Assembly: GCA_037783545.1 (NCBI GenBank)
Contig: JBBELK010000162.1
Location: 1,364,001 to 1,428,000 of the forward strand
Origin: Henricia sp. BOLD:AAB3569
Lineage: Eukaryota; Echinodermata; Asteroidea; Spinulosida; Echinasteridae
DNA: 64,000 nucleotides
Reading direction: 5' to 3'
The notes under the pieces are model-generated. The model ran no database searches. It was not told the origin of the DNA and saw only the letters and a program-made list of their open reading frames with translations. How positions within the stretch are numbered: position 1 is the first letter of the stretch; every line of letters begins with the position of its first letter. Positions 54,120 to 64,000 of the stretch are shown in pieces. A program made the position numbers and the translations under genes.

Positions 54120-54852
54120 CCACCAAATGTCGACTTCTGTACGTGACCGGCAGAGGGCGTCATTCATAAATTACGGTGATGCACAGACCTATAAACCAAT
54201 AGACCAACGATCGTGCATTGAAAATCGTGACTTGGAAAAGTATGGGCAAATGACGACACAATGGGCTGCATGAGCTAACAGCGCGGGTTTAAAGCGCTCA
54301 CGGCTATTCCAAAACGCGCGTACGCCGTGTGTATTGTACGCGTTCCTATGAAGTATGGGCGATGGACGCACGACGCTCGCAAAGCGGACTGACAGCGCGC
54401 ACGAGGATTAATTGTCATGCTTCCAAACTACTTCTAAAAAAAATAATAAAAATTCATAAACAATTAATATATTACACATGCCATTTTAATATACATGTAG
54501 GCCTAGCATCTAAAATCAAATTCAAACCTTGTCTGCATCACCCAGCTGAGCTCCATATTGTACTTTTAATCTGCTTTTGTAATCCCGTAACTATATAGCC
54601 ATTCATTATCGCTTTACGGTTACCGTAACTATAGCCACTGCGTAGTAGTTCTGAATCCGTTGCATCACCAATTACACACGCAGCGGCACGCATAGTGCAC
54701 GCGACGTCAACTCAAATTCTCGAAACAATGACGAATCATACCCGACGATTAACGATAACGTCCGGACGTGCATTCGGGTAACTTCGGGAACATTTGCAAA
54801 AAGGAGCAATTCCTCCTGTTTCAATGTGGCGGGCAAACGTGTACATCTTACG
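54120..54852. other. inserted sequence, no feature recognised
   Basis: GC-richer than the surrounding array, non-repetitive in this window. Confidence 0.35.
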
Positions 54853-55166
54853 CGTGTGGTCTAGTGGATATGAGGCGGGACTCCCAATCAGAGGTTGGAG
54901 GTTCGAACCCCACTTCGACCAACGTGTCTGTGTCCCTGGGCAAGGCACTTAATCCCAGTTGCCTCGTAAACCCAAGCGATATATGGAAAGCTGTTAAGGG
55001 GAATGCCACAATCTAACTGCTGATAGTGTTGTGCGCCTGACAAGCAGCCACCTAGTTGAAGCGAAATGGTTCTGGTGATTCCCTGATGGCAGCGGTAATA
55101 ATGGTAACAGCGCCTTGAGCACCCTGCTGGGTGGATATGTGCGCTATATAAATCTCATCACTATGA
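54853..55166 (+). mobile_element. tRNA-derived SINE, full length
   Basis: tRNA-like head with A box TGGTCTAGTGGATATGAGG and B box GGTTCGAACCCC, CCC in the anticodon position, then a body ending 'gcgctatataaatctcatca'. Same body as 1394-1625. The head would recruit RNA polymerase III. Confidence 0.85.
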
Positions 55167-55681
55167 TTCAGATGCCCACATGCTTTGACCTTTGACTGTT
55201 TGACCTATTGGTCAAACAGACTCTGCTTGTAGTTTGAACGTGTTCAGAGCTAGTCTACTGTTTTATGGTTCAACTAGGGTAGGGTATTCAAAACTATGGT
55301 GTTGACCTTTGACCTTGCTCTACCGGAAGTGCATTTAAATAAACCTATTTTGTAAAAGTGGTCAACGATGCCGAGATCGGGTTGGCAGTGTTAGTGTCTA
55401 AGGTAAATGCTTTCCAAAAAATGCGCCCTCTAGCGGCGAAATTAACAAATCTTAAAATTACCCTTTCATAGCAATGTTTGCGCAAATTAGCGCATAGTGG
55501 TGCTTATAGAGTACGTCGACCACTAAACATGTCTGTAGTTAAAACATTGATTACGTCATCAGTCCTTTAAAGGTAACGCATTAAAGGTTAATATTTTAGG
55601 TTAAATAGTTGATATGTTAACAACATCTAATTTTACAAGGTAAGCATGCTAATTTTTCAAGTAAAAAAATGTGAAAAAGCC
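55167..55681. other. unit 1 remainder, palindrome only
   Basis: Contains the palindrome CTGTTTGACC TATT GGTCAAACAG (55194-55221, approximate) and several TTTGACCT words. No gene. Confidence 0.45.
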
Positions 55682-56659
55682 CTACGCCCTGTTCATAGAA
55701 CAGACGTAGCTCTAGTTTTTAGGTGATCGGGCCAACAGCCCGATCACCTATTACTCTCGTACGATTTCTTTGTCTTTTTTTTTTTTTCTTCTTCCACTCA
55801 AACGTTTCCAGAGCTTTTCTTCAAAACGGTTCAAGCTATCAACTTGAAACTTTGTAGGAACATCAACCCCAATGTGAAGGTGTGCATACAAGGGTGACGT
55901 CATTGTGACGTCATTGGGTATCAAATTACAACCCAAAAATGACTAAAATATGCATGTTTTAAAATGCTTCCGTCTGGAAAACCACGTGACCCATGATTTT
56001 CGTATTTAGCAGGCTTATAGATAAGATCATGGCCTACGATTTTCCTCGTGTGGGCATTTTCATCTGACCCTTCCTTCTGGGGTCAATCTGAGGTCAAAGT
56101 TCAACGAAAACGAAAATCGCAATTTTTGCACTTATTGAGCAACAATGCCCATCAAACCAAGCTGAATCTTTAAGTAACTAAGTACAGGCATAGGTCCTAT
56201 GGCAGACTTTCACCAACGTGTATAATATTATGATGGCATCAAGCGTGACGTCATCGTGACGTCATCAAGTATCAAATTACACCCCCCAAAAAAACAAAAT
56301 ATGCATATTTTAAAATGCTTCCGTCTCGAAAACCACGTGACCCAGGATCTTCGTATTTGGCAGGTTTACAGATGACATTCTGTGCTACAATTTTCTTTGT
56401 GTGGGCATTTTCATCTGACCCTTCCTTCTGGGGTCAATTGGAGGTCAAAGTTCAACGAAACTGAGAATCTCAGTTTTTACACTTACCAGCAACAATGCCT
56501 ATCAAACCAAGCTGAATCGTTAGTAAATTAGATACAGACATAGGCCCTACGGCAGACTTTCACCAGCATGTATAGTATCATGACGTCATCAGGTGTCAAA
56601 TTACAAAAATTCAAAGGTTATTATTTTCAAAATTCATATCTCAAGAACCGTAATACTGT

Positions 56660-58570
56660 TCCACAGACGGACTACTTCTGTTATCGTAAACAGAGAGCCC
56701 CATATACTCCACACACAGCGCCCGTGGTTACTGCACATTCCTATGGGCACACACAACTTCCGGCGAGTTCGTGTCAGTGGTACACACTTCAACGCTAAAA
56801 CGAATCGGGCTAAATAAGATCGGAACACTTCGGGTAAAGATTTGCGCGTTCTGATTGGCCGGTTGGCTTAGAAACGTCATCATCGGAAAAGAGTATGTTT
56901 CCAGCTAGCCTGGGGTCCATTCGCGTACAAAATCGACCGCGGGTTGCAACATTTGCGATCAAAAACATTTTTTCTCGTCCATAAAGCGATCCATAATCAA
57001 CGTGAATCACCAAGCGACAAGGTATGTATACAAAAGTAGACATTAAACAATCCTACCATACTGACAAAAAGTCCGTAAGGCCTACCATTTGTCGCAAAAA
57101 TGTACTTTTAGGAGGGCATGTTGAGCAGGAATCCGAGACTTCGCTCGCGTGCAATGTCCACACCGACGTACGACCGAGTTCCACGCCGTGTGTAGGGCCG
57201 GGACGTACGGCGGTGGTGTGCCCACTGCATACGCGATGATCTCGTAATTCCCGTGAAACAAGCAATGATGCAGCGTTAGAAAACCTGCGTTTTACGTCAA
57301 TCTGTGCAAAATTGTGTGCCAATTTTGTAACTGATATTGAATTTATTAACATTCAAAGACAATACGTGATATCAGATACACCAATTAAAGATATTTAGTT
57401 GTTACTTAACAAATGAAGGCAAATAATTTGTTGAGTAATATTATTCTTTGTCAATTATTTTTGCAGCTTTTCTGTGGTCCTCGTCCTGTGACATACCACC
57501 AGTGAGCCTGAAGATGAAAAAGGGTAGTACGAGTCCCTTGATGATGCAGAATCGTCATCCATAGTTGAGCCTCCTGCCCGTAGTAACATCTGTAATTACT
57601 ATTATTTGTAAAGATTTAAATATAACCTCTAGGCTCCACATCCGTTTGTTTTGATCAAAACATAAATTTTTTATCTCTGAAGTATAATACGTCATTCTCT
57701 TCTCTGTTTTGTATTTAATGTAACTTTGTAAGCAATTTGGAAAGTTGTACAGTTTGTGTGTGGATGCGCTACCTGTCATTCTTTTTTGCTGCCCTCAATC
57801 CACACCTCTCCAAAATAGTATTGGCTTGGTAATTAACACATACAGTGATTGATTATGTCAATTAAATTATTGATGCAAGTCCCAATCTTGACTATAGACA
57901 GATTTGATTATATCAGTATCTCTTATCAATCTATTTTTCAACATTAATTGGGCAAAAATAAGGTTCCCTTAACAATCAACATTTTTGCATAAATTATGCA
58001 AATTATGGGATTTCAATATAAACTAATTATCTGTAGTTAAGCAGGTTTGATTATTACAATGTCTTGCATCATTTAATTAAAGTAAATACTTTAATTAAAT
58101 GATGCAAGATGCATTGTAATAATCAAACCTGCTTAAGATAAATTTGAGAAAAATGAGTTTTCCCTTGAAAATTGACCGTTTTTGCATAAATTATTAATTT
58201 ATTATGCAAATGAGGTATTTAAAATATAAATTAATTATCTGTCCTTGTACATATATTAATAACTGTTGTTTGTACCAACTTTGGGCCATCCAGGATAGAG
58301 TTGAGCAAAGATATATAACCAAAAGTATAAGCCACAGTGACCATTGTCGGTGCCAAATTAGAAATAAAGAAAAACATGGGATAACCTTTGACCTGCCGAT
58401 GAATTTTTACCCTGTTTTCAATTATCCAAACCGACTGTAGCTTCGCAATGCAAAATCCGATTTGAAAAAAATAAACAGATTTCTTCTAGTCAATAACCAC
58501 TCTTTCAATTGACACTGATTTTAAATCGATGTGGGCTTTAAAATAAAAGGGTTGAAACTGCCTAAATTAT
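56660..58570. other. 1.9-kb insertion within unit 2
   Basis: Not found elsewhere in the window. Contains a CpG-rich stretch (57120-57245) and a near-perfect palindrome at 58037-58135 (arms ~48 bp: TTAAGCAGGTTTGATTATTA... and its complement). No gene recognised. Confidence 0.5.
58037..58135. repeat. near-perfect 99-bp palindrome
   Basis: Arms TTAAGCAGGTTTGATTATTA...CATTTAATTAAAGTA and complement, one short bulge, 2-nt centre. Confidence 0.9.
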
Positions 58571-59133
58571 AATTATAGATACTTGAACAATTCTTTCACA
58601 ACATGATAAGTCTAAATGAACTGAACAAATCATACGATGTCATGACCCACGTGTGACGCCTACTTCCGGTCCAAACCGAAAGTTCTTCGAAAATGTGCAA
58701 ATTTTTAGCATTTTTAATGCAAATAGATTCAAAGTGGTAGTGAATTTGACCATATTTCTACGGAACGAAATGTTTCCACACATGTGGACCTTTTGACTAT
58801 ACCATTGGTGACGTCATGACATGGACGGTGGTTACGTAATGTGGTGTCAAATTACGCAAATTTGGAGCTGAGATGTTTTAAAATGCTGTATCTTGAAAAC
58901 TACAACAGATATTGGTATGATTCCTTCGCCACATTTAAGAACTTGATGTTCAACATATTGTTCAACAATTTGTGCACAAAATTGTGACGTCATGATGTCG
59001 TCACAGGTGTCACATTACAAGATTTCAAAGATTATTATTTCAACAATTCATATCTCAAAACGGTGCAAGCTATCAACCCCCAGCTATGGCGGATATGCAG
59101 GGAGGAGATATTAGTTACCGGATTAGTGTATAC

Positions 59134-59254
59134 AGCAGCCGATTTCACGAAACTTTACGCAATTGCGCAAGTCCACCTACGCCATAAGTTATTGCGCAAG
59201 TAATGGCGTAAGTGGACTTGCGCAATTGAGTAAAGTTTCGTGAAATCGGCTGCT
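59134..59254. mobile_element. 121-bp MITE (AGCAGCCGATTTCACGAAAC), in unit 2
   Basis: Short derivative of the element at 3375-3995. Same relative position as the copy in unit 4. Confidence 0.9.
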
Positions 59255-59365
59255 GAACTTCCATTTTTGCCATTCCACAGGTGATAACAACGTCTGAAAT
59301 TCATCACAAAATGTTCATTTACCCCGATCACCTGGCGTTTGTAACAACAAACGTCATACCTCTAG

Positions 59366-61850
59366 TTATTTTTCTTCTTTTTCCACTCAAACGTTTCCAG
59401 AGCTTTTCTTCGAAACGGTTCAAGCTATCAACTTGAAACTTGGTAGGAACATCAACCCCAATGTGAAGGTGTGCATACAAGTGTGACGTCACCGTGACGT
59501 CATCGGGTATCAAATTACAACAAAAAAATGACCAAAATATGCATGTTTTAAAATGCTTCCGTCTGGAAAACCACGTGACTCATGATCTTCGTATTTGGCA
59601 GGCTTATATATCAGATCATGGCCAACAATTTTCTTTGTGTGGGCATTTTCATCTGACCCTTCCTTCTGGGGTCAATCTGAGGTCAAAGTTCAACGAAAAC
59701 GAAAATCTCAATTTTTGCACTTATTGAGCAACAATGCCCATCAAACCAAGCTGAATCTTTAAGTAACTAGGTACAGGCATAGGTCCTATGGCAGACTTTC
59801 ACCAGCGTGTATAATATTATGATGGCATCAAGCGTGACGTCATCGTGACGTCATCAAGTATCAAATTACACCCTCCAAAAAACCAAAATATGCATATTTT
59901 AAAATGCTTCCGTCTTGAAAACCACGTGACCCAGGATCTTCGTATTTGGCAGGTTTATAGATGACATTCCGTGCTACAATTTTCTTTGTGTGGGCATTTT
60001 CATCTGACCCTTCCTTCTGGGGTCAATTGGAGGTCAAAGTTCAACGAAACTGAGAATCTCAGTTTTTACACTTACCAGCAACAATGCCTATCAAACCAAG
60101 CTGAATCGTTAGTAAATTAGATACAGACATAGGCCCTACGGCAGACTTCCACCAGAATGCATAGTATCATGATGGCATCAAGTGTGACGTAATCATGACG
60201 TCATCAGGTGTCAAATTACAAAAATTCAAAGGTTATTATTTCAAAAATTCATATCTCAAGAACCGTATTAGATACTTGAACAATTCTTTCACAACATGAT
60301 CAGTCTAAATGAACTGAACAAATCATACAATGTCATGACCCCTGTGTGACGCCTACTTCCGGTCCAAACCGGAAGTTGTTCGAAAATGTGCATTTTTGTA
60401 AGCGTTTTGAATGCAAATAGATTCAAAGTGGTAGTGAATTTGACCATATTTCTACGGAACGAAATGTTTCCACACATTTGGACTTTTTGACTATACCATT
60501 GGTGACGTCATCACATGGACGGTAGTTACGTAATGTGGTGTCAAAATACGCAAATTTGGAGCTGAATTGTTTTAAAATGCTGTATCTTGAGAACTACAGC
60601 AGATATTTGCATGATTCTTTCGCCACATTTAAGAACTTGACGTTTATCAAATTGTTGAACAATTTGTGCACAACATTGTGACGTCATGATATCGTCACAG
60701 GTGTCAAATTACAAAAATTAAATGGTTATTATTTCAAAAATTCATATCTCAAGAATCGTAATAGATACTTGAACAATTCTTTCACAGCATGATAGGTCGC
60801 AATGAACTGAACAAATCATACAATGGCATGACCCCTGTGTGACCCAAACCTGCGGTCCAAACCGGAAGAGGTTCGAAAATGTACACTTTTTTAGCACTTT
60901 GAATGCAAATAGAGCCAAAGTGGTAGGGAATTTGACCATGGTTCTACGAAACGAAACGTTTCTACACATGTGGAATTTATGACAATACCAATGGTGACGT
61001 CATCACACGGTAGTTACGTACTATGGTATCAAATTACGTAGTGTTCCAGCTAAATTATTTTCAAATGCTGTATCTTCAAAACTACAATAGATATTTGAAT
61101 GATTTCTTTGCCACATTTAATAGCTTGATGTTCAACAAATTGTTGAACAATTTGTGCACAGAATTGTGATGTCCTCACAGGTGTCAAATTACAAGATTTT
61201 CAAAGTTATAATTTCAAAAACTCATATCTCAAAAACCCTGACAGATACTTGAACAATTCTTTCACAGCATGATAGGTCTAAATGAACTGAACAAATCATA
61301 CAATGACACGACCCCTAGCTGTGTTACCCAAACCTCCGGTCCAAACCGGAAGTTGTTAAAAAATGTCCTATTTTTGGCATTTTGAATGCAAATAGAGCCA
61401 AAGTGGTAGGACATTTGAAAACGAAATGTTCTCACACGTGGACTTCATGACTATACCAATGATGACGTCATCACGTGCTTCGTGGTTACGTAATATGATC
61501 TCAAATGACAACATCTTGAGAACTGTAATAGATATTGGAAAGATTCTTTCACCACATATTATAGCTAAGAACTTATTCTTCAGTAGATCATTGAACAATT
61601 TGTGCACACAATTGTGACGTCATGATAAGATTGACTGTGCCAATAATGACGTCATCATATACACAATTTTAGCATTGAATAGTCATGTCTTGACAATTCC
61701 AATACTGGCAATCGATATGTGAATGTTTCTTTTCAAAATCGACCAACTCAAATTTTCAACCAATTTCAACCAAGTGTGACGTCATAGTAAAGTCAATATT
61801 CATATCGCCCGATCACCTTGCGTTTTTTAAAAAAAAACGCCAATGTCTAG
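59366..61850 (+). mobile_element. rolling-circle-like unit 3
   Basis: Starts ...CCACTCAAACGTTTCCAGAG, with the same two subrepeat types. The ~480-bp type occurs about three times (near 60270, 60755, 61240). Ends GCCCGATCACCTTGCGTTTTTT..AAAAACGCCAATGTCTAG. It lacks the 121-bp MITE. Confidence 0.6.
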
Positions 61851-63540
61851 TTCTTTTTCTTTTTCCACTCAAACGTTTCCAGAGGTTTTCTTCAAAACGG
61901 TTCAAGCTATCAACTTAAAACTTGGTAGGAACATCAACCCCAATGTGAAGATGTGCATACAAGTGTGACGTCATTGTGACGTCATTAGGTATCAAATTAC
62001 AAACCAAAAATGACCAAAATATGCATGTTTTAAAATGCTTCCGTCTGGAAAACCACGTGACCCATGATCTTCGTATTTGACAGGCTTATATATCAGATCA
62101 TGGCCTACAATTTTCTTCGTGTGGGCATTTTCATCTGACCCTTCCTTCTGGGGTCAATCTGAGGTCAAAGTTCAACGAAAACGAAAATCTCAATTTTTGC
62201 ACTTATTGAGCAACAATGCCCATCAAACCAAGCTGAATCTTTAAGAAACTAAGTACAGGCATAGGTCCTATAGCAGACTTTCACCAGCGTGTTTAATATT
62301 ATGATGGCATCAAGCGTGACGTCATCGTGACGTCATCAAGTATCAAATTACACCTCCCAAAAAACCAAAATATGCATATTTTAAAATGCTTCCGTCTCGA
62401 AAACCACGTGACCCAGGATCTTCGTATTTGGCAGGTTTATAGATGACATTCTGTGCTACAACTTTCTTTGTGTGGGCATTTTCATCTGACCCTTCCTTCT
62501 GGGGTCAATTGGAGGTCAAAGTTCAACGAAAACGGAAATCTCAGTTTTTACACTTACCAGTAACAATGCCCATCAAACCAAGCTGAATCGTTAGTAAATT
62601 AGATACAGACATAGGCCCTACGGCAGACTTTCACCAGCATGTATAGTATCATGATGGCATCAAGTGTGACGTAATAATGACGTCATCAGGTGTCAAATTA
62701 CAAAAATTCAAAGGTTATTATTTTCAAAATTCATATCTCAAAAACCGTAATAGATACTTGAACAATTCTTTCACAACATGATAAGTCTAAATGAACTGAA
62801 CAAATCATACGATGTCATGACCCCTGTGTGACGCCTACTTCCGGTCCAAATCGGAAGTTGTTCGAAAATGTGCAATTTTTTAGCATTTTGAATGCAAATA
62901 GATTCAAAGTGGTAGTGAATTTGACCATATTTCTACGGAACGAAATGTTTCCACACATGTGGACCTTTTGACTATACCATTGGTGACGTCATTACATGGA
63001 CGGTGGTTACGTAATGTGGTGTCAAATCACGCAAATTTGGAGCTGAGATGTTTTAAAATGCTGTATCTTGAAAACTACAACAGATATTGGTATGATTCCT
63101 TCGCCACATTTAAGAACTTGATGTTCAACATATTGTTCAACAATTTGTGCACAAAATTGTGACGTCATGATGTCGTCACAGGTGTCACATTACAAGATTT
63201 CAAAGGTTATTATTTCAACAATTCATATCTCAAAACGGTGCAAGCTATCAACCCCCAGCTATGGCGGATATGCAGGGAGGAGATATTAGTTACCGGATTA
63301 GTGTATACAGCAGCCGATTTCACGAAACTTTACGCAATTGCGCAAGTCCACTTACGCCATAAGTTATTGCGCAAGTAATGGCGTAAGTGGACTTGCGCAG
63401 TTGCGTAAAGTTTCGTGAAATCGGCTGCTGAACTTCCATTTTTGCCATTCCACAGGTGATAACAACGTCTGAAATTCATCACAAAATGTTCATTTAACCC
63501 GATCACCTGGCGTTTGTAACAACAAACGTCATACCTCTAG
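61851..63540 (+). mobile_element. rolling-circle-like unit 4
   Basis: Nearly the same as unit 2 without its 1.9-kb insertion: identical start, one 480-bp subrepeat, the MITE at 63309-63429, and the end CCCGATCACCTGGCGTTTGT.ACAAACGTC, ATACCTCTAG at 63537-63540. Confidence 0.65.
63309..63429. mobile_element. 121-bp MITE (AGCAGCCGATTTCACGAAAC), in unit 4
   Basis: Equivalent of 59134-59254 with about three substitutions. Confidence 0.9.
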
Positions 63541-64000
63541 TTCATTATTACTTTGGTTTCACCATGGAGGTGGTTTCACAACGTTTGTCAATGAGCGTTA
63601 GTGGTCTGTTCAAAGTCTGCGCGATTTGACAGCCGTGTGAGCCTTTGTAAAGGCTTTGTTGCAATTTCAATCTGTATTTGACAATATTTGATTCTAGCAA
63701 TAGTATTTTGTGTTTTAGTTACCGGAGTGTCGTACAAACGGAGTTTTTTTGTTTTAACAGTTGAGTTTAAGATTGCGAAAACCGTGTTAAAGCGATTGAG
63801 AAAAACTGTAACAAAACTTTTGCCACCTTACAAATCACGGTGTTCACGGCAAGCTTTTCATGTTGCTTGAAGTGTCCTATATAATGGTAACACCGCCAAA
63901 TTGGCACAAACATTGCAAAGCAACGGGAGTAAGCCTGCCAACCGAAAACAACCTGTTAAAATTCCTCCATAAAGGGAGTTAGTCACATGCAGCAAAATTA
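63541..64000. other. no recognised feature
   Basis: Sequence beyond the array. A 60-codon plus-strand frame (63688-63870) starts hydrophobic and turns basic but has no recognised similarity. Confidence 0.35.

Larger units (their letters stand above)
51875..55715 (+). mobile_element. rolling-circle-like (Helitron/HINE-type) unit 1
   Basis: Starts with palindrome AGGTGATCGGG / CCCGATCACCT, then CTATT...GTACGATTTCTTTGTC. Ends with a hairpin CTACG.CCTGTTC/GAACAG.CGTAG and CTCTAG followed by TT (CTAG at 55712-55715). 3' hairpin plus CTRR and insertion next to T are hallmarks of Helitron/Helentron ends. Inside are four ~375-bp direct subrepeats (around 52200-53110 and 53910-54110), interrupted by an insertion near 53130-53915 and by 54120-55165 with a SINE. 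No Rep/helicase, hence non-autonomous. Confidence 0.6.
55716..59365 (+). mobile_element. rolling-circle-like unit 2 (carries a 1.9-kb insertion)
   Basis: Begins with AGGTGATCGGGC/GCCCGATCACCT (55721-55749) and ATTACTCTCGTACGATTTC. Ends CCCGATCACCTGGCGTTTGT.ACAAACGTC, ATACCTCTAG. Subrepeats 'ACCACGTGACCCAGGATCTTC ... GGGTCAATTGGAGGTCAAAG' at about 355-bp spacing, then ~480-bp subrepeats beginning 'atagatacttgaacaattct'. The insertion at about 56660-58570 separates 'aagaaccgtaata' from 'tagatacttgaac'. Confidence 0.6.

Noticed and set aside
54853-54930. tRNA gene
   Set aside because: A and B boxes are present, but there is no paired acceptor stem and a conserved SINE body follows. It is a SINE head. 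The same holds at 7955 and 4190.

Overview
This is an animal nuclear genome window. It has split genes with GT-AG introns, tRNA-derived SINEs, non-LTR retrotransposon debris, many short inverted-repeat elements (MITEs) and microsatellites. Frequent TACATGTA and TAGGCCTA words and the SINE tails ending in 'gcgctatataa' suggest a marine invertebrate deuterostome, most likely an echinoderm. That assignment is an inference from sequence texture and was not checked by alignment. Most of the window is repeat-derived.

Layout: (1) 1-8.9 kb: the 5' part of a minus-strand gene whose exons read as the TROVE region of telomerase protein component 1 (TEP1). Its introns are loaded with SINEs and MITEs, and its 3' exons lie beyond the left edge. 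(2) 9-14.9 kb: a run of foldback and TIR elements. (3) 15.3-18 kb: a decayed non-LTR retrotransposon on the plus strand with zinc-knuckle ORF1, endonuclease and RT remnants. A TTAA-flanked MITE and a fragment of another LINE on the minus strand follow. (4) 20.15-34.10 kb: the most unusual region. Two direct, apparently identical 4,766-bp cassettes (20153-24918 and 29333-34098), each with a three-exon tyrosine-recombinase gene, flank a 4.4-kb segment carrying a spliced HUH-endonuclease plus SF3-helicase replication initiator (Rep) on the minus strand. The outer edges of the array abut (GT)n tracts on both sides. (5) 34-49.6 kb: two 3' exons of a minus-strand cytosolic sulfotransferase gene inside a TIR-bounded interval, further MITEs, a 528-bp tandem duplication, a 400-bp near-perfect inverted repeat, a minisatellite-like field interrupted by a 2.2-kb TIR transposon, and a Penelope-like retroelement fragment. 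(6) 51.9-63.5 kb: a head-to-tail array of rolling-circle-like (Helitron/HINE-type) non-autonomous units. Each ends in a hairpin followed by CTAG, and they are full of CRE-like TGACGTCA and DR1-like AGGTCAAAGTTCA motifs.

How the parts may work together: the host genes are TEP1 (vault/telomerase-associated RNA-binding protein) and a sulfotransferase. The recombinase-Rep-recombinase block brings together an enzyme able to cut and join double-stranded DNA site-specifically and an enzyme of the type that starts rolling-circle replication. Whether these form one mobile system, a composite of two elements, or partly an assembly duplication cannot be settled from the sequence alone. The competing models and their tests are set out in the findings.
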